Positions 50,448-59,581 of a stretch of DNA of 64,000 bases are shown piece by piece. A model generated the notes under the pieces. It saw nothing but the letters and a program-made list of their open reading frames with translations. It made no database searches and was not told where the DNA came from. The translations under genes were made by a program, and so were the position numbers. Source of the DNA: Streptomyces griseicoloratus (GTDB lineage Bacteria > Actinomycetota > Actinomycetes > Streptomycetales > Streptomycetaceae); the NCBI RefSeq assembly GCF_014534645.1, contig NZ_JACVQF010000187.1, positions 300,035 through 364,034 on the forward strand, in the 5' to 3' direction. Positions within the stretch are counted from its first letter, which is position 1; each line of letters opens with the position of its first letter.

Positions 50448-51446
50448 TCAGTCACCGGCCTGCCACGAGGGCTCGGCCAGGATCTCCAGCACGGCGCAGC
50501 CGAAGGAGAACCCGGTGGAGTCACCCAGCATGACGACCCGGTCCCCCGCCCGCACGGCCCCCGTCTCCAGCAGGTGGGTGAGCCCGACGAACGAGTCACC
50601 GCCGCTGATGAGATGGCCGACCGTGCGTCCCCTGTCCCAGGTGGTGCGCTCGTCCTCGATGCCGAACTCGGCGCAGAACTCCCTGTCGACCAGGAACCGC
50701 CCGGAGTAGGGCAGGAGCCAGTGCCGGATGTCGCCGGCCTCGGCGCCGGCGTCGGCGAGCGCGGCGCGCACGCAGTCGCGCCGGGCCTCGGTCATGGTCC
50801 GCATCATCGACATGACCCGCTTGCGCTGGGCCTGGAGGTACTCCCGGCGGTCCGCGAACCGGCCGGGGTCGAGCGCGGTCAGCCCGCTGAACCTGCCGTC
50901 GCCGACGATCTCGGTGGCCAGGAGCCGTGCGACGCCGTCCCCGCGGCCCAGCACCATGGCGGTCGCCCCGTCGCCGGGCACGCCGCCCTGGTCCTCGCGG
51001 TAGCGGTCGCACTCCCGCGCGTACTTGTCCGCCGAGGTCAGCACGGCCGCGCCGCCGGCGGACACGTACATCGCGCCGACCTCCAGCGCCGCGAGCGCGC
51101 CGTTGCAGCCCTGCCGCAGCCCGAAGGCCCGGGCCCGGCCGTCGTGGGCCATGCCCTGGACGTAGGAGGCCGGTTCGGAGACACCCTCCGGGCCCTGTGC
51201 GTCGACGTAGGCGTGGACGAACAGGCCGATGCCGGCCGGGTCGACGGCGGACCGGGCGATCGCGACGCGCGCGGCGTCGACGGCCATGTCGGCCGCGCAC
51301 ACGGGGCCCGCGACCGCGATCGACTCGTAGCCGTGCGCCTCACGGACGGCCGGGTCGTACCGGCCGGCCGCCACCGCGGCCTCGACCGGTTCGGGGTCTC
51401 CCAGAACCACTGCACAGGACCGGACGTACACATCGCTCCAACGCAC
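50448..51446 (-). CDS. Ketoacyl-ACP synthase III-like acyltransferase, incomplete triad
   Basis: 332 aa from GTG 51446, with GGGAGG 7 nt upstream. Thiolase fold with nucleophile Cys in RQGCNGALAAL near 114, the FabH position. The usual second site (His-Gln-Ala-Asn loop) reads WLLPYSGRF, without His. The usual Gly-Asn-Xaa site reads GHLISGGDS, with His for Asn. FabH-like proteins that lack part of the Cys-His-Asn triad often transfer acyl groups to O or N instead of doing C-C condensation. It is isolated on the minus strand between two plus-strand operons and has its own promoter. It may provide or transfer a starter or side acyl group. Confidence 0.82.
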   Translation of the reverse strand: MRWSDVYVRSCAVVLGDPEPVEAAVAAGRYDPAVREAHGYESIAVAGPVCAADMAVDAARVAIARSAVDPAGIGLFVHAYVDAQGPEGVSEPASYVQGMAHDGRARAFGLRQGCNGALAALEVGAMYVSAGGAAVLTSADKYARECDRYREDQGGVPGDGATAMVLGRGDGVARLLATEIVGDGRFSGLTALDPGRFADRREYLQAQRKRVMSMMRTMTEARRDCVRAALADAGAEAGDIRHWLLPYSGRFLVDREFCAEFGIEDERTTWDRGRTVGHLISGGDSFVGLTHLLETGAVRAGDRVVMLGDSTGFSFGCAVLEILAEPSWQAGD

Positions 51447-51494
51447 GCGACAACCTCCCAGAGCAGCAAGGGTTTCGGAGAGTGAACCGGCCCG

Positions 51495-51524
51495 ACCGTA
51501 ACGATCCGCGCTCGGGTCGGGCAA
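51495..51524 (-). promoter_or_regulatory. Promoter of the ketosynthase-like gene
   Basis: Minus strand TTGCCC (51524-51519), 18-nt spacer, TACGGT (51500-51495); leader of about 40 nt to GTG 51446. Confidence 0.6.
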
Positions 51525-51710
51525 CGCTCATGCCCCGCGGCCGCGGGCCCGGCGCACCTGGTCACAGCGCCTGAGGCCGGTGCCGCGGCCTCGTGCCGGG
51601 GTGTTCACGCCGCCCATGTGCGCGCCTTCACCGAGCGGCGGCGCTGTGGATACCATCCCGCGACGAACCAGGCTGCACGGGACGGGAGTTGATGACACTC
51701 CCTCCTGTGT

Positions 51711-51728
51711 GGTGTTCGAAACACCCCG
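51711..51728. promoter_or_regulatory. Short inverted repeat with CGGGGTGT core
   Basis: GGTGTT-cga-AACACC (51711-51725). Extended to 51728, its minus-strand reading begins CGGGGTGTTTC. It lies 20 nt before the N-monooxygenase 2 start and shares its core with the operator at 45567-45612. Confidence 0.45.
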
Positions 51729-51747
51729 GGCTGGAGAGGAGCACCAC

Positions 51748-53025
51748 GTGACAGCAGCCACGCTGCCGGACGTCGATACCGTGGACGTCGCGGGGGTCGG
51801 GTTCGGGCCCGCCAACCTCGCCCTGGCGATCGCCCTCCAGGAGTCCGGCACACCGGTCACCATGGCCTTCCACGAGCGGCAGGCGAGTTTCGGCTGGCAC
51901 ACCGGCATGCTGATCGAGGGCGCCACCATGCAGGTCTCCTTCCTCAAGGACCTCGCGACGATGCGCAACCCCGCCAGCCGCTACACCTTCCTCGCCTACC
52001 TGCACGCCCACGGCAGGATGCCGGCGTTCATCAACAGCAAGATGCTCTACCCGTACCGGATCGAGTTCCACGACTACCTCGGCTGGTCCGCGGCGCAGTT
52101 CGACGCACATGTCTCCTACGACTCGGCGGTCGTGGACATCCGCCCGGTGCAGGACGCGGACGGCCGCGTCGGCCTCCTGGAGATCGTCACCGACGCCGCG
52201 GACGGCAGCCGGCGCGTCCAGCGCGCCCGCAACGTCGTGCTCGGCACGGGGATGACACCCGTGCTGCCGCCGGGTGTCACCCCCTCGGCGCGGATCCGGC
52301 ACAGCTCGCAGCTGCTCACGAGTGACTTCGGCACACCGCGCCACGGCCGGTTCCTGGTCGTGGGGGCCGGGCAGAGCGCCGCGGAGTGCGCCGACTACCT
52401 CCACCGCACCTGGGGCGACGCGGCGGTGCACACCGTCCACTCGCGCTACGGCTACAGCGTCGCCGACGACAGCCCCTTCGCCAACGGCATCTTCGACCCG
52501 GCCGCCGTCGACGACTTCCACCGCGCACCGCACCAGACCAAGGAAGCGCTGCTCGCCTACCACCGCAACACCAACTACGCCGTGGTCGACCTGGACCTGA
52601 GCCAGGAGCTGTACCGGCGGGTCTACCTGGAGGAGGTGCTGGGCCGGCCACGGCTGCACGTCCACCGCACCTCGCGGGTGCGCACCTGCACGGAGACGGC
52701 CGACGGTGTGGAGGTGGAGGTGGAGTCGCTGATCACCGGTGAGGTGACACGGCTCGTCGTGGACGCCGTCGTCTACGCCACCGGCTACCGGCCCGACGAT
52801 CCGCTGCCGCTGCTCGGCGACCTGGCCGACGAGTGCAAGAAGGACGAGCGGGGCGGCCTGTACGTGGACCGTGACTACCGTGTCCACACCTCCGACGCGC
52901 TGCGCTGCGGCATCTACCTGCACGGCGCCGGCGCCGAGAACAGCCACGGCCTGAGCGCGGGGCTGCTGTCCAACACCGCCGTCCGCGCGGGTGAGATCGC
53001 GCATTCGATACTCCGTCAGATCTGA
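51748..53025 (+). CDS. FAD/NADPH amine N-monooxygenase 2 (ornithine N5-hydroxylase-like)
   Basis: 425 aa from GTG 51748, with GGAGAGGA 7 nt upstream. FAD motif GVGFGPANLALAIAL near 14, substrate/FAD region LKDLATMRNPASRYTF near 65, NADPH motif GAGQSAAE near 206 and late YATGYRPDDPLP near 340. The ATGYR end and general layout match ornithine/lysine N-monooxygenases (SidA, PvdA, KtzI). The next gene begins with a KtzT-like domain, and KtzI plus KtzT convert ornithine to piperazate, so ornithine is the likely substrate. The upstream in-frame ATG at 51580 is rejected because residues before the GTG do not resemble the family. Confidence 0.92.
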   Translation: MTAATLPDVDTVDVAGVGFGPANLALAIALQESGTPVTMAFHERQASFGWHTGMLIEGATMQVSFLKDLATMRNPASRYTFLAYLHAHGRMPAFINSKMLYPYRIEFHDYLGWSAAQFDAHVSYDSAVVDIRPVQDADGRVGLLEIVTDAADGSRRVQRARNVVLGTGMTPVLPPGVTPSARIRHSSQLLTSDFGTPRHGRFLVVGAGQSAAECADYLHRTWGDAAVHTVHSRYGYSVADDSPFANGIFDPAAVDDFHRAPHQTKEALLAYHRNTNYAVVDLDLSQELYRRVYLEEVLGRPRLHVHRTSRVRTCTETADGVEVEVESLITGEVTRLVVDAVVYATGYRPDDPLPLLGDLADECKKDERGGLYVDRDYRVHTSDALRCGIYLHGAGAENSHGLSAGLLSNTAVRAGEIAHSILRQI

Positions 53026-53039
53026 TCCGGAGAGACACC

Positions 53040-55232
53040 GTGTTCGTTCCACCGATCTACCGGGTCACCGATCCCGGTCAGCTGCACGACATCATCCGGA
53101 ACCACCCGATGGCCATGCTGGTGAGCAACGGTCCCACCACGCCGTACACGACTCTCCTGCCGGTCATCCACCCCCCGGGCGGCGGGGATGCGCAGGAGCC
53201 CGAGGGGTTCGCCGGCTTCTCGCTGCTCGGCCACCTCAACCGGGCCAACCCGCACTGGCGGGCGCTGGCCGGCGGCGTGCCCGCGCGCCTGGTGTTCACC
53301 GGCCCGAGCGGCTACGTCACCCCGGCCCTGTACGACACTGCGGTGGCCGCGCCCACGTGGAACTTCGTCACGGCCGAGCTGACCGGTGATCTGGTGCCGC
53401 TGCCCGAGGGTGAGGAGACGCTGGAGGTCGTGCGGCGCACGGCCGAGCTGTTCGAGCAGCGGTTCGGCAAGGGCTGGGAGGTGGGCGGGTCGGTCGACTA
53501 CTTCCGCAGCATCGTCGGCGGGGTCGGCGCCTTCCGGTTCGAGGTGACGTCCGGTCAGGCGATGTTCAAGCTCAGTCAGGAGAAGAGTCCCGCGGTCCGC
53601 GACCGGGTCGCCGAGAGCATGCTCGACGACGGTGACGGGACCCGTCGGGCGCTGGGGGTGCACATGTGCCGCATGGCGCGGGCGGAGGCGACGCGGCGTC
53701 CCACGCTGTGGGGCGGGAGCGTGGAGCCGGAGTGCCTGCTGGACGGGCTGGTCCGCACCGTGGCGGAGCGGCCCGACGAGCTCGCCCTGGTCGACGGGGA
53801 CCGACGGCTGACCTACGCGCAGCTGTGGGCGTGGGTCGCCGAACTGGCCGCGGCCCTCACCCGCCACGGCATCGAACCCGGCAGCCGGGTCGCGGTGACC
53901 GGCGGTCGCGGGGCGCGCACCGTCGCGGCCCTGCTCGCCACCGTCGCCGTCGGCGCCACCTACATACCGCTGGACGCGTCGTATCCGGAAAACCGGCTCA
54001 CGTTCATGCTGCAGGACAGCGGCGCGAGCCTCCTGCTGCACGACGGTCCCCGGCCGGCGATCGCCGACCAGGTGGCGGCCCTGGCCATCGAGGACCCCTC
54101 CGGCGCGGGGGCCGGCGGCTTTAGGCCGGTCGCCTGCCGGCCGGACCTGCCGGTGTACGTCATCTACACCTCCGGGTCGACCGGCCTGCCCAAGGGCGTG
54201 ACGATCCCGCACAGCTGCCTGGACACCATGGTGACCTGGCAGCGCACCGACTCGGTCCGGCCCGATGTGCGCACCGCGCAGTTCGCGCCGCTGAACTTCG
54301 ACGTGAGCTTCCAGGAGATCCTGGGCACCCTGTGCGGCGGCGGCACCCTGGTCATCGCGCCCGAGACACTGCGGCGCGACCCGTTCGCCTTCCTGACCTG
54401 GCTCGCCGAGCAGCGCATCGAGCGCCTGTTCCTGCCCTACGTCGCCCTGCACATGCTGGCCGTGGCGGCGTCGGCGCAGGACGGCGACCTGGGCCTGTCC
54501 CTGCTGGAGGTGAACACGGCGGGCGAGCAGCTGCTGTGCACGCCGCCGATCCGGGCGCTGTTCGAGGCGCTGCCCGGGGCCCGGCTCGGCAACCACTACG
54601 GGCAGAGCGAGTCGGCGATGGTCAGCTCCTACGTGCTGCCCGCCGACCCCGCCGCCTGGCCGTTGCTGCCGCCCATCGGCCGGCCCCTGCCGGGCTGCGA
54701 GCTGCTGGTGGACCCCACCGACCCGCAGGATCCGGCCACCGGCGAACTCCTCGTCGCCGGCGCCCCGCTCTCCCTGGGCTACCTCGGCCGGCCGGAGCTG
54801 AACGCCGAACGCTTCGTCACCGTCGAACGCACCCCGCAGGGACACACCAGGGCCTTCCGCACCGGCGACCTGGTGCGTGTCGAGGACGGCCTCGTGCACT
54901 TCCTCAGCCGCCTCGACCACGACGTGAAGATCCGCGGCATCCGGGTCAACCTGCTGGAGATCGAGGCGTGTCTGATGCAGCAGCCCGGCGTCGCCTCCGC
55001 GGTCTGCGTGGCCCTGGAGCCGGTGCCCGGCTCGCGTCAGCTGCGCGCCGCGGTCACCCTGCATCCGGACGTGACGGAGCCCGGCGACCTCCGCAAAGCG
55101 CTGGCCGGGCTGCTGCCCGAGGCGTCGGTGCCCGCTTCGGTGACCGTGCTGCCCGGGCTGCCGCGGACCCCGAGCGGCAAGATCGACCGGGACTCGGTCG
55201 CGGCGTCCCTGACGAGCGGCGGTGACCGATGA
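53040..55232 (+). CDS. Fusion of piperazate-synthase-like (KtzT/PaiB) domain and adenylation domain
   Basis: 730 aa from GTG 53040 (GGAGA upstream), 14 nt after N-monooxygenase 2. Residues 1-215 are a PaiB/KtzT fold (MFVPPIYRV, GHLNRANPHW, APTWNFVTAEL, FKLSQEKSP). KtzT uses heme to close N5-hydroxyornithine to piperazic acid. Residues about 230-730 are a complete adenylation domain (YTSGSTGLPKG near 377, NHYGQSES, final PSGKIDRDSV). The pocket reads about D-V-Q-(L/F)-N-A-H-M-V, of the proline/cyclic imino acid type, and piperazate is such an acid. No carrier domain in the protein; the next gene supplies it. Fusing the maker and the activator of one building block is unusual. Confidence 0.87.
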   Translation: MFVPPIYRVTDPGQLHDIIRNHPMAMLVSNGPTTPYTTLLPVIHPPGGGDAQEPEGFAGFSLLGHLNRANPHWRALAGGVPARLVFTGPSGYVTPALYDTAVAAPTWNFVTAELTGDLVPLPEGEETLEVVRRTAELFEQRFGKGWEVGGSVDYFRSIVGGVGAFRFEVTSGQAMFKLSQEKSPAVRDRVAESMLDDGDGTRRALGVHMCRMARAEATRRPTLWGGSVEPECLLDGLVRTVAERPDELALVDGDRRLTYAQLWAWVAELAAALTRHGIEPGSRVAVTGGRGARTVAALLATVAVGATYIPLDASYPENRLTFMLQDSGASLLLHDGPRPAIADQVAALAIEDPSGAGAGGFRPVACRPDLPVYVIYTSGSTGLPKGVTIPHSCLDTMVTWQRTDSVRPDVRTAQFAPLNFDVSFQEILGTLCGGGTLVIAPETLRRDPFAFLTWLAEQRIERLFLPYVALHMLAVAASAQDGDLGLSLLEVNTAGEQLLCTPPIRALFEALPGARLGNHYGQSESAMVSSYVLPADPAAWPLLPPIGRPLPGCELLVDPTDPQDPATGELLVAGAPLSLGYLGRPELNAERFVTVERTPQGHTRAFRTGDLVRVEDGLVHFLSRLDHDVKIRGIRVNLLEIEACLMQQPGVASAVCVALEPVPGSRQLRAAVTLHPDVTEPGDLRKALAGLLPEASVPASVTVLPGLPRTPSGKIDRDSVAASLTSGGDR

Positions 55233-55492
55233 CGGGCGGACCGGCCACCGACGAGGCCACCGAGCCGTACCGGCGGCGCATCGCCGAGATCTGGTCGGCC
55301 GCGCTCGGCACCCCGGTCACCGACGCCGGCCACCACTTCTTCGCGGGCGGCGGCGACTCCTTCCAGGCCGCGCTCGCGACCGCGACGGTGCGCCGCGAGT
55401 GGGGGCTGGAGATCACCGTTCAGCTCCTGATCGACCACCCGGTGCTGGGCGACTTCTCCGAGCGGGTGGCGCGTTGCGTGGACGAGCGATGA
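55229..55492 (+). CDS. Free-standing peptidyl carrier protein
   Basis: 87 aa. Thiolation domain with FFAGGGDSFQAAL, phosphopantetheine Ser near 42. ATG 55229 overlaps the fusion gene stop (ATGA) and its own stop overlaps the next NRPS ATG in the same way. It is therefore most likely the carrier loaded by the KtzT-A fusion, holding piperazate or a related imino acid for the assembly line. Confidence 0.92.
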   Translation: MTGGPATDEATEPYRRRIAEIWSAALGTPVTDAGHHFFAGGGDSFQAALATATVRREWGLEITVQLLIDHPVLGDFSERVARCVDER

Positions 55493-58400
55493 CGACGCGC
55501 GCCGGTCCCGCCGGAGCCGCGGCAGTCCTCACACCGCCCTCCGCGGGCGGGGACGGGCCGCGCACGATGTACGGCTGGTTCGCGGCCGCCGCGGCCTCGG
55601 GCCCGGACCGGATCGCCCTCGAGGTCGGCGGCGAGGAAGTCACGTACGGCGAACTCGCCGACCTCGCCGGACGGATCGCCGCCCTGCTGATCCGGCGCTG
55701 CGGCACCGTGCCCTCCCGCATCGGCCTGCTCGCGGGACGCACGCTGGCGGCCTATGCCGGGTATCTCGCCGTCCAGCGGCTCGGCGCGACGGCCGTGCCG
55801 CTCAACCCGGCGGCTCCCGCGGCACGCAACACGACGATCGCCCGGCTGGCCGGGGTGGACGCCGGGCTCGCGGACCGGGACGCCGCAGGCGGGCCGGATC
55901 TCCCGGTGCCGGTCGTGCGCCTGTCCGGCAGGGACGTACGCGCCCTGCCGGCGGCCGGCCTGCCGGATGTGCGGGCCGGTGCGCGGGACATCGCCTACAT
56001 CCTGTTCACCTCCGGCTCGACGGGCGCGCCCAAGGGGGTGTGCGTCGAGCACCGCAACGTGAACGCCTACCTGGAGCATGTGGTCCCCCGGTACGCGGCG
56101 GGTCCCGGCGCCCGGTTCTCCCAGTTCTTCGACCTGACCTTCGACCCGTCCGTGTACGACATGTTCACGGCCTGGGGTTCGGGATCCACCCTGGTGGTGC
56201 CGGCCCGGCAGGACCTGCTGTCCCCCGTGCGTTTCGTCAACGCGAGCGAGGTGACGCACTGGACGTCGGTGCCGTCGGCGATCTCCTTCGCGCTGCGCAT
56301 GGGCGAGCTGGGTCCGTCGAGCATGCCCGGCCTGCGCTGGAGCCTGTTCTGCGGCGAGCCCCTGACGCTGCGGCAGGCCGAGGCGTGGCAGGCCGCGGCG
56401 CCGCGAAGCGTGCTGGAGAACGTCTACGGTCCCACCGAGATGACGGTGACGTGTGCCGGGCACCGCCTGCCGCGCGATCGCCGTGACTGGGTGCGGCCGT
56501 CGAACGGCACGGTGCCGATCGGGACCGTCCACCCCGGGCTGGAGCAGCTCGTCGTGGACGAGCGGGGCCGCCCCGCCGCGGAGGGCGAGCTGTGTCTGCG
56601 GGGCCCGCAGCGCTTTCCGGGATACCTCGACCCGGCGGACGACGAGGGCCGGTTCGTGGCCTTCGACGGCGAGCGGGTGAGCGCGTACGACGGCTCGGCC
56701 CCGCTCACCGACGACCACTGGTACCGCACCGGGGACCGGGTCGGCCGCCTGCCGGGTGCAGGCGGTGGGCTCGTGCATCTGGGCCGGGTCGACCACCAGG
56801 TCAAGGTCAGCGGTTACCGGGTGGAACCCGGTGAGATCGAGGCGGTGTTGCGGGAGCACCCGGCGGTCACCGACGCGGTGGCGCTGGCCGTCGACGCCGG
56901 GGACGGCGAGGCGGAACTCGTCGCGGCCTACACCGGCGCCCAGGAGGCCGAAGGGGAGCTGCTGGCCGCGCTGCACGCCCGGCTGCCCGCGTACATGGTG
57001 CCGCGCGCGCTGACCGCCTTCGCGGCGTTTCCGCTGACCGGGAACGGAAAGACCGACCGCAAGGCCGTCGGCGCGGCGTGCTCGGCCCATCTGCGCGCCC
57101 CTGCACCGCACTCGCTGCTCGCCGAGGTCCGCGGCCTTTTGGGCAACGCCGACCTGACGCCGGACGACGACCTCCTCGACGGGGGCATGACGTCTCTGGA
57201 CGCGATCCGGCTCGCCACCGTGCTCAGTGCCCGCGGCCGTGGCAGGGTCACCGTCTCGGACGTCTACCGCAAGCGGCGGCTGAGCGCCCTCACCGACACG
57301 GGGTGCGCGGTCCCCGCACCGGCCGCGCCGGCGGCGGGCGACGACGGGGACCGGCCCCTGGCCCACGCGCAGAAGCGGTTCCTGTTCGCGGAGGCGTACG
57401 CGCCGGGCAGCGCGGACAATCTCGTCGTCGTCGCGTACGAGCTGACCGGCCCGCTCGCACCCGACGTGCTCCGCGCGGCCCTCGACGACGTGGTGGCCCG
57501 CCACGAGGCCCTGCACACCGTCTACGTCTGGGAGGAGGGCCGGCCGGTGCAGCGCCCGCTCACCGGCCGGGCCGTGCCGTGGGAGCAGGTGCCGGCGCCC
57601 GCCGGGCCGGCGCCGGTGCGTGAGCTGGCCGAGCGGATCACCGCGGACCTGTGGGACACCCCGTTCCGGCTCGACCGGGAGCTGCCCCTGCGCGCCCGGC
57701 TGTGCCGGCTCACGCCGGACCGTGCGCTGCTGTGCCTGCAGTTCCACCACATCGCCTTCGACGGCGCGTCGGAACGGATCCTGCTCGACGACCTCCGGGA
57801 CGCCTACGCCGCGCGCCGCGCCGGCGGTGTCCCCCGCTTCCCGCCCGTGCCGGGGCAGCGGCTGCTCGGCCTGTGGGAGTCACGCGACGTCGCCTCGCAG
57901 GCCGCCGACGACGTCCGTCACTGGCGGGGCGTGCTCGCCGGCTGTCCACCGCCGTGCCTGCCGCCGGCCCGGGACGCCGCACCGGAGGCCCCCGCCCACG
58001 AGGCGGTCCGCCGCCTCGACGCCGCCCTGGTGCGCCGGATCGGGGCCGCGGCGGCCCGGCACGGCGGCCCGCCGCTCGCCGTGCTCGCGGCCGGTGCGGC
58101 AAGGGCCCTCGCCCGGCGGTCCGGCGTGGACGACGTGTGTGTCGGCACCCTGACCACGGGCCGGTTCGACCCCGCCGTGGACCGTGTGGTCGGGTACCTC
58201 GTCAACCCGTTCGCCGTACCCCTGCGCGGGCTGCGCGGACAGCCGGAAGCGGTGCTCGCCGCGGCGGCCCGGCAGGTCGTCGACGCGCTGGAGCACTCCC
58301 GGACGCCCTTCGACGAACTGGTCCGCGAGCTGCGCGCCGGGCACGGCGGGCACGGGTGGTTCGACGCCTGGGTGGTGCTGCAGCATCCACCGCCGTCGGT

Positions 58401-58602
58401 CTCGCTCGGTCCGGTGGGACTGCGTCCCGTGCGCATCCGGGCGCCGCGGACCTCGCGGAGCTGGATGGCCGAGGCCTTCCCCGGCGCCGACGGCGGCTGG
58501 GACCTCGTCACCACGTGGCGTACGGACGTCCTGTCGCCCGCCGCCGGGACGGTGCTGGCCGACGAGGTGGCGGCGGTGGTGGCGGAACTGGCCGGTGTGT
58601 GA
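55489..58602 (+). CDS. NRPS module A-T-C
   Basis: 1037 aa. Adenylation domain 20-520 (FTSGSTGAPKG near 173, YGPTEMT, NGKTDRKAV), carrier with an atypical GGMTSLDAI site (Ser near 568), then a condensation domain about 620-1037 with HHIAFDG near 752. The pocket reads about D-P-Y-T-L-C-V-V-T, unlike codes I know. The WTSVPS segment recalls stand-alone amino-acid ligase types. The C domain at the end could join its residue, as donor, to the following free carrier or to one in the other operon. ATG 55489 overlaps the carrier gene stop. Confidence 0.92.
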   Translation: MTTRAGPAGAAAVLTPPSAGGDGPRTMYGWFAAAAASGPDRIALEVGGEEVTYGELADLAGRIAALLIRRCGTVPSRIGLLAGRTLAAYAGYLAVQRLGATAVPLNPAAPAARNTTIARLAGVDAGLADRDAAGGPDLPVPVVRLSGRDVRALPAAGLPDVRAGARDIAYILFTSGSTGAPKGVCVEHRNVNAYLEHVVPRYAAGPGARFSQFFDLTFDPSVYDMFTAWGSGSTLVVPARQDLLSPVRFVNASEVTHWTSVPSAISFALRMGELGPSSMPGLRWSLFCGEPLTLRQAEAWQAAAPRSVLENVYGPTEMTVTCAGHRLPRDRRDWVRPSNGTVPIGTVHPGLEQLVVDERGRPAAEGELCLRGPQRFPGYLDPADDEGRFVAFDGERVSAYDGSAPLTDDHWYRTGDRVGRLPGAGGGLVHLGRVDHQVKVSGYRVEPGEIEAVLREHPAVTDAVALAVDAGDGEAELVAAYTGAQEAEGELLAALHARLPAYMVPRALTAFAAFPLTGNGKTDRKAVGAACSAHLRAPAPHSLLAEVRGLLGNADLTPDDDLLDGGMTSLDAIRLATVLSARGRGRVTVSDVYRKRRLSALTDTGCAVPAPAAPAAGDDGDRPLAHAQKRFLFAEAYAPGSADNLVVVAYELTGPLAPDVLRAALDDVVARHEALHTVYVWEEGRPVQRPLTGRAVPWEQVPAPAGPAPVRELAERITADLWDTPFRLDRELPLRARLCRLTPDRALLCLQFHHIAFDGASERILLDDLRDAYAARRAGGVPRFPPVPGQRLLGLWESRDVASQAADDVRHWRGVLAGCPPPCLPPARDAAPEAPAHEAVRRLDAALVRRIGAAAARHGGPPLAVLAAGAARALARRSGVDDVCVGTLTTGRFDPAVDRVVGYLVNPFAVPLRGLRGQPEAVLAAAARQVVDALEHSRTPFDELVRELRAGHGGHGWFDAWVVLQHPPPSVSLGPVGLRPVRIRAPRTSRSWMAEAFPGADGGWDLVTTWRTDVLSPAAGTVLADEVAAVVAELAGV

Positions 58603-58614
58603 GGGAGACACGAC

Positions 58615-59316
58615 ATGCTGATGATCCTGGACTATCCGGGGCGCCGGCCGGAGGCCCCGGTCACCGCGCTGGGGCTGGACGGCATGGTGCCGCTGCTGAC
58701 CGACCCGCTGCCGGTCGAGGGCACCGGTGCCGCGTACGCGGCCCGGCTCGACGCCGGTCCCCATCCGGTTCTGGCGTACTGCGCCGCGTCGGCGATCGCG
58801 GTGCACCTCGCCCGCCGGTCCGCGCGCTCGCGCCCGCTGGTCCTGTTCGATCCGATGCCGGCCACCGACGACGACGTCGCCCGCGCCTACGCGGGCGCGG
58901 TCGCCCAGGTGCCGGGCAGCTGCGGCCCGCCGGTGCCGGCCGGGGAGCTGCCCGCCGAACCGGAGCGGTTCCTGGGGGCCGTCCACGAGGACCTGGCGCG
59001 GCGCGCGGAGGCGGCACTGCGGGCGCAGGGCCTGGGCGACGGTGTGATCGACGAGCCGGTCGCGCACTTCGCCCGGCAGCACGTGTCCTATCTCGCCTAT
59101 CTGCTGGCCGCGCGGGGCGCGCTGCCCCGGGAGCCCGTCGGACCGGTGCTCCAGGTGCTCTCCCGCGACCACCCCGACCACCGGGACTGGCTCCCGGAGG
59201 GGGAGCTGACCACCGTACGCGTCGACAGCGACCGGGCCGGGCTCACGGCCCACGAGTCGGCCAGGGCCCATGTCCTGTCGTTCCTGGCCGAGACAACGAG
59301 GAGGCAACACGCATGA
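58615..59316 (+). CDS. Thioesterase/hydrolase-like protein with divergent Cys elbow
   Basis: 233 aa. Short alpha/beta-hydrolase resembling thioesterase domains: MILDYPGRRP at the start, VLAYCAASAIAVHLA near 59 in place of the GxSxG elbow (Ala-Tyr-Cys-Ala-Ala), and a candidate late His in RDHPDHRDW near 182. Cys replaces Ser and the flanking Gly residues are lost, so hydrolytic activity is uncertain. It may act as an acyltransferase or chain shuttle between carriers. Its stop overlaps the next carrier gene by 4 nt (ATGA). Confidence 0.7.
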   Translation: MLMILDYPGRRPEAPVTALGLDGMVPLLTDPLPVEGTGAAYAARLDAGPHPVLAYCAASAIAVHLARRSARSRPLVLFDPMPATDDDVARAYAGAVAQVPGSCGPPVPAGELPAEPERFLGAVHEDLARRAEAALRAQGLGDGVIDEPVAHFARQHVSYLAYLLAARGALPREPVGPVLQVLSRDHPDHRDWLPEGELTTVRVDSDRAGLTAHESARAHVLSFLAETTRRQHA

Positions 59317-59558
59317 CGGACGACGAACTGCGCACCGCCGTCGGGACGATCTGGCGGGAGGTTCTCGAAGCCGACGTGGACGACGACACCGACTTCTTCG
59401 GGGCGGGCGGTCACTCGTTCGCCGCGCTGCGCATCATCGCGGTGCTCGGCAGCCGGCACGGGGTCTCGGTGCCGGTGAAGGTGCTGTTCGACAATCCCCG
59501 GTTCGCCGACTTCGTCGCGGTCCTGGCCAAGGAGCCCGAGCTCAGCCCGCAGGGCTGA
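59313..59558 (+). CDS. Free-standing peptidyl carrier protein
   Basis: 81 aa. Single thiolation domain: DDDTDFFGAGGHSFAALRI, Ser near 36. ATG 59313 has GAGGAG about 8 nt upstream. It is followed at 24 nt by a P450. Separate carrier plus P450 pairs are commonly used to hydroxylate an amino acid while it is tethered, which is a likely purpose here. No A domain is attached; loading would be in trans. Confidence 0.93.
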   Translation: MTDDELRTAVGTIWREVLEADVDDDTDFFGAGGHSFAALRIIAVLGSRHGVSVPVKVLFDNPRFADFVAVLAKEPELSPQG

Positions 59559-59581
59559 CAAGGCCGCGCGGACGCGTGGCC

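Larger units (their letters stand above)
51447..51747 (+). other. Divergent promoter region (301 nt), no gene seen
   Basis: Between the ketosynthase-like gene and N-monooxygenase 2. It holds a minus-strand promoter (51495-51524), one plus-strand CGGGGTGTTC element (51597-51606) and an inverted repeat at 51711-51728. An open frame continues upstream of the N-monooxygenase start from 51580 but lacks family similarity. Confidence 0.7.

Noticed and set aside
51580-51747. Longer N-terminus for N-monooxygenase 2 from the ATG at 51580
   Set aside because: The extra 56 residues do not resemble the family and would cover the promoter elements; the GTG at 51748 has a strong ribosome site.
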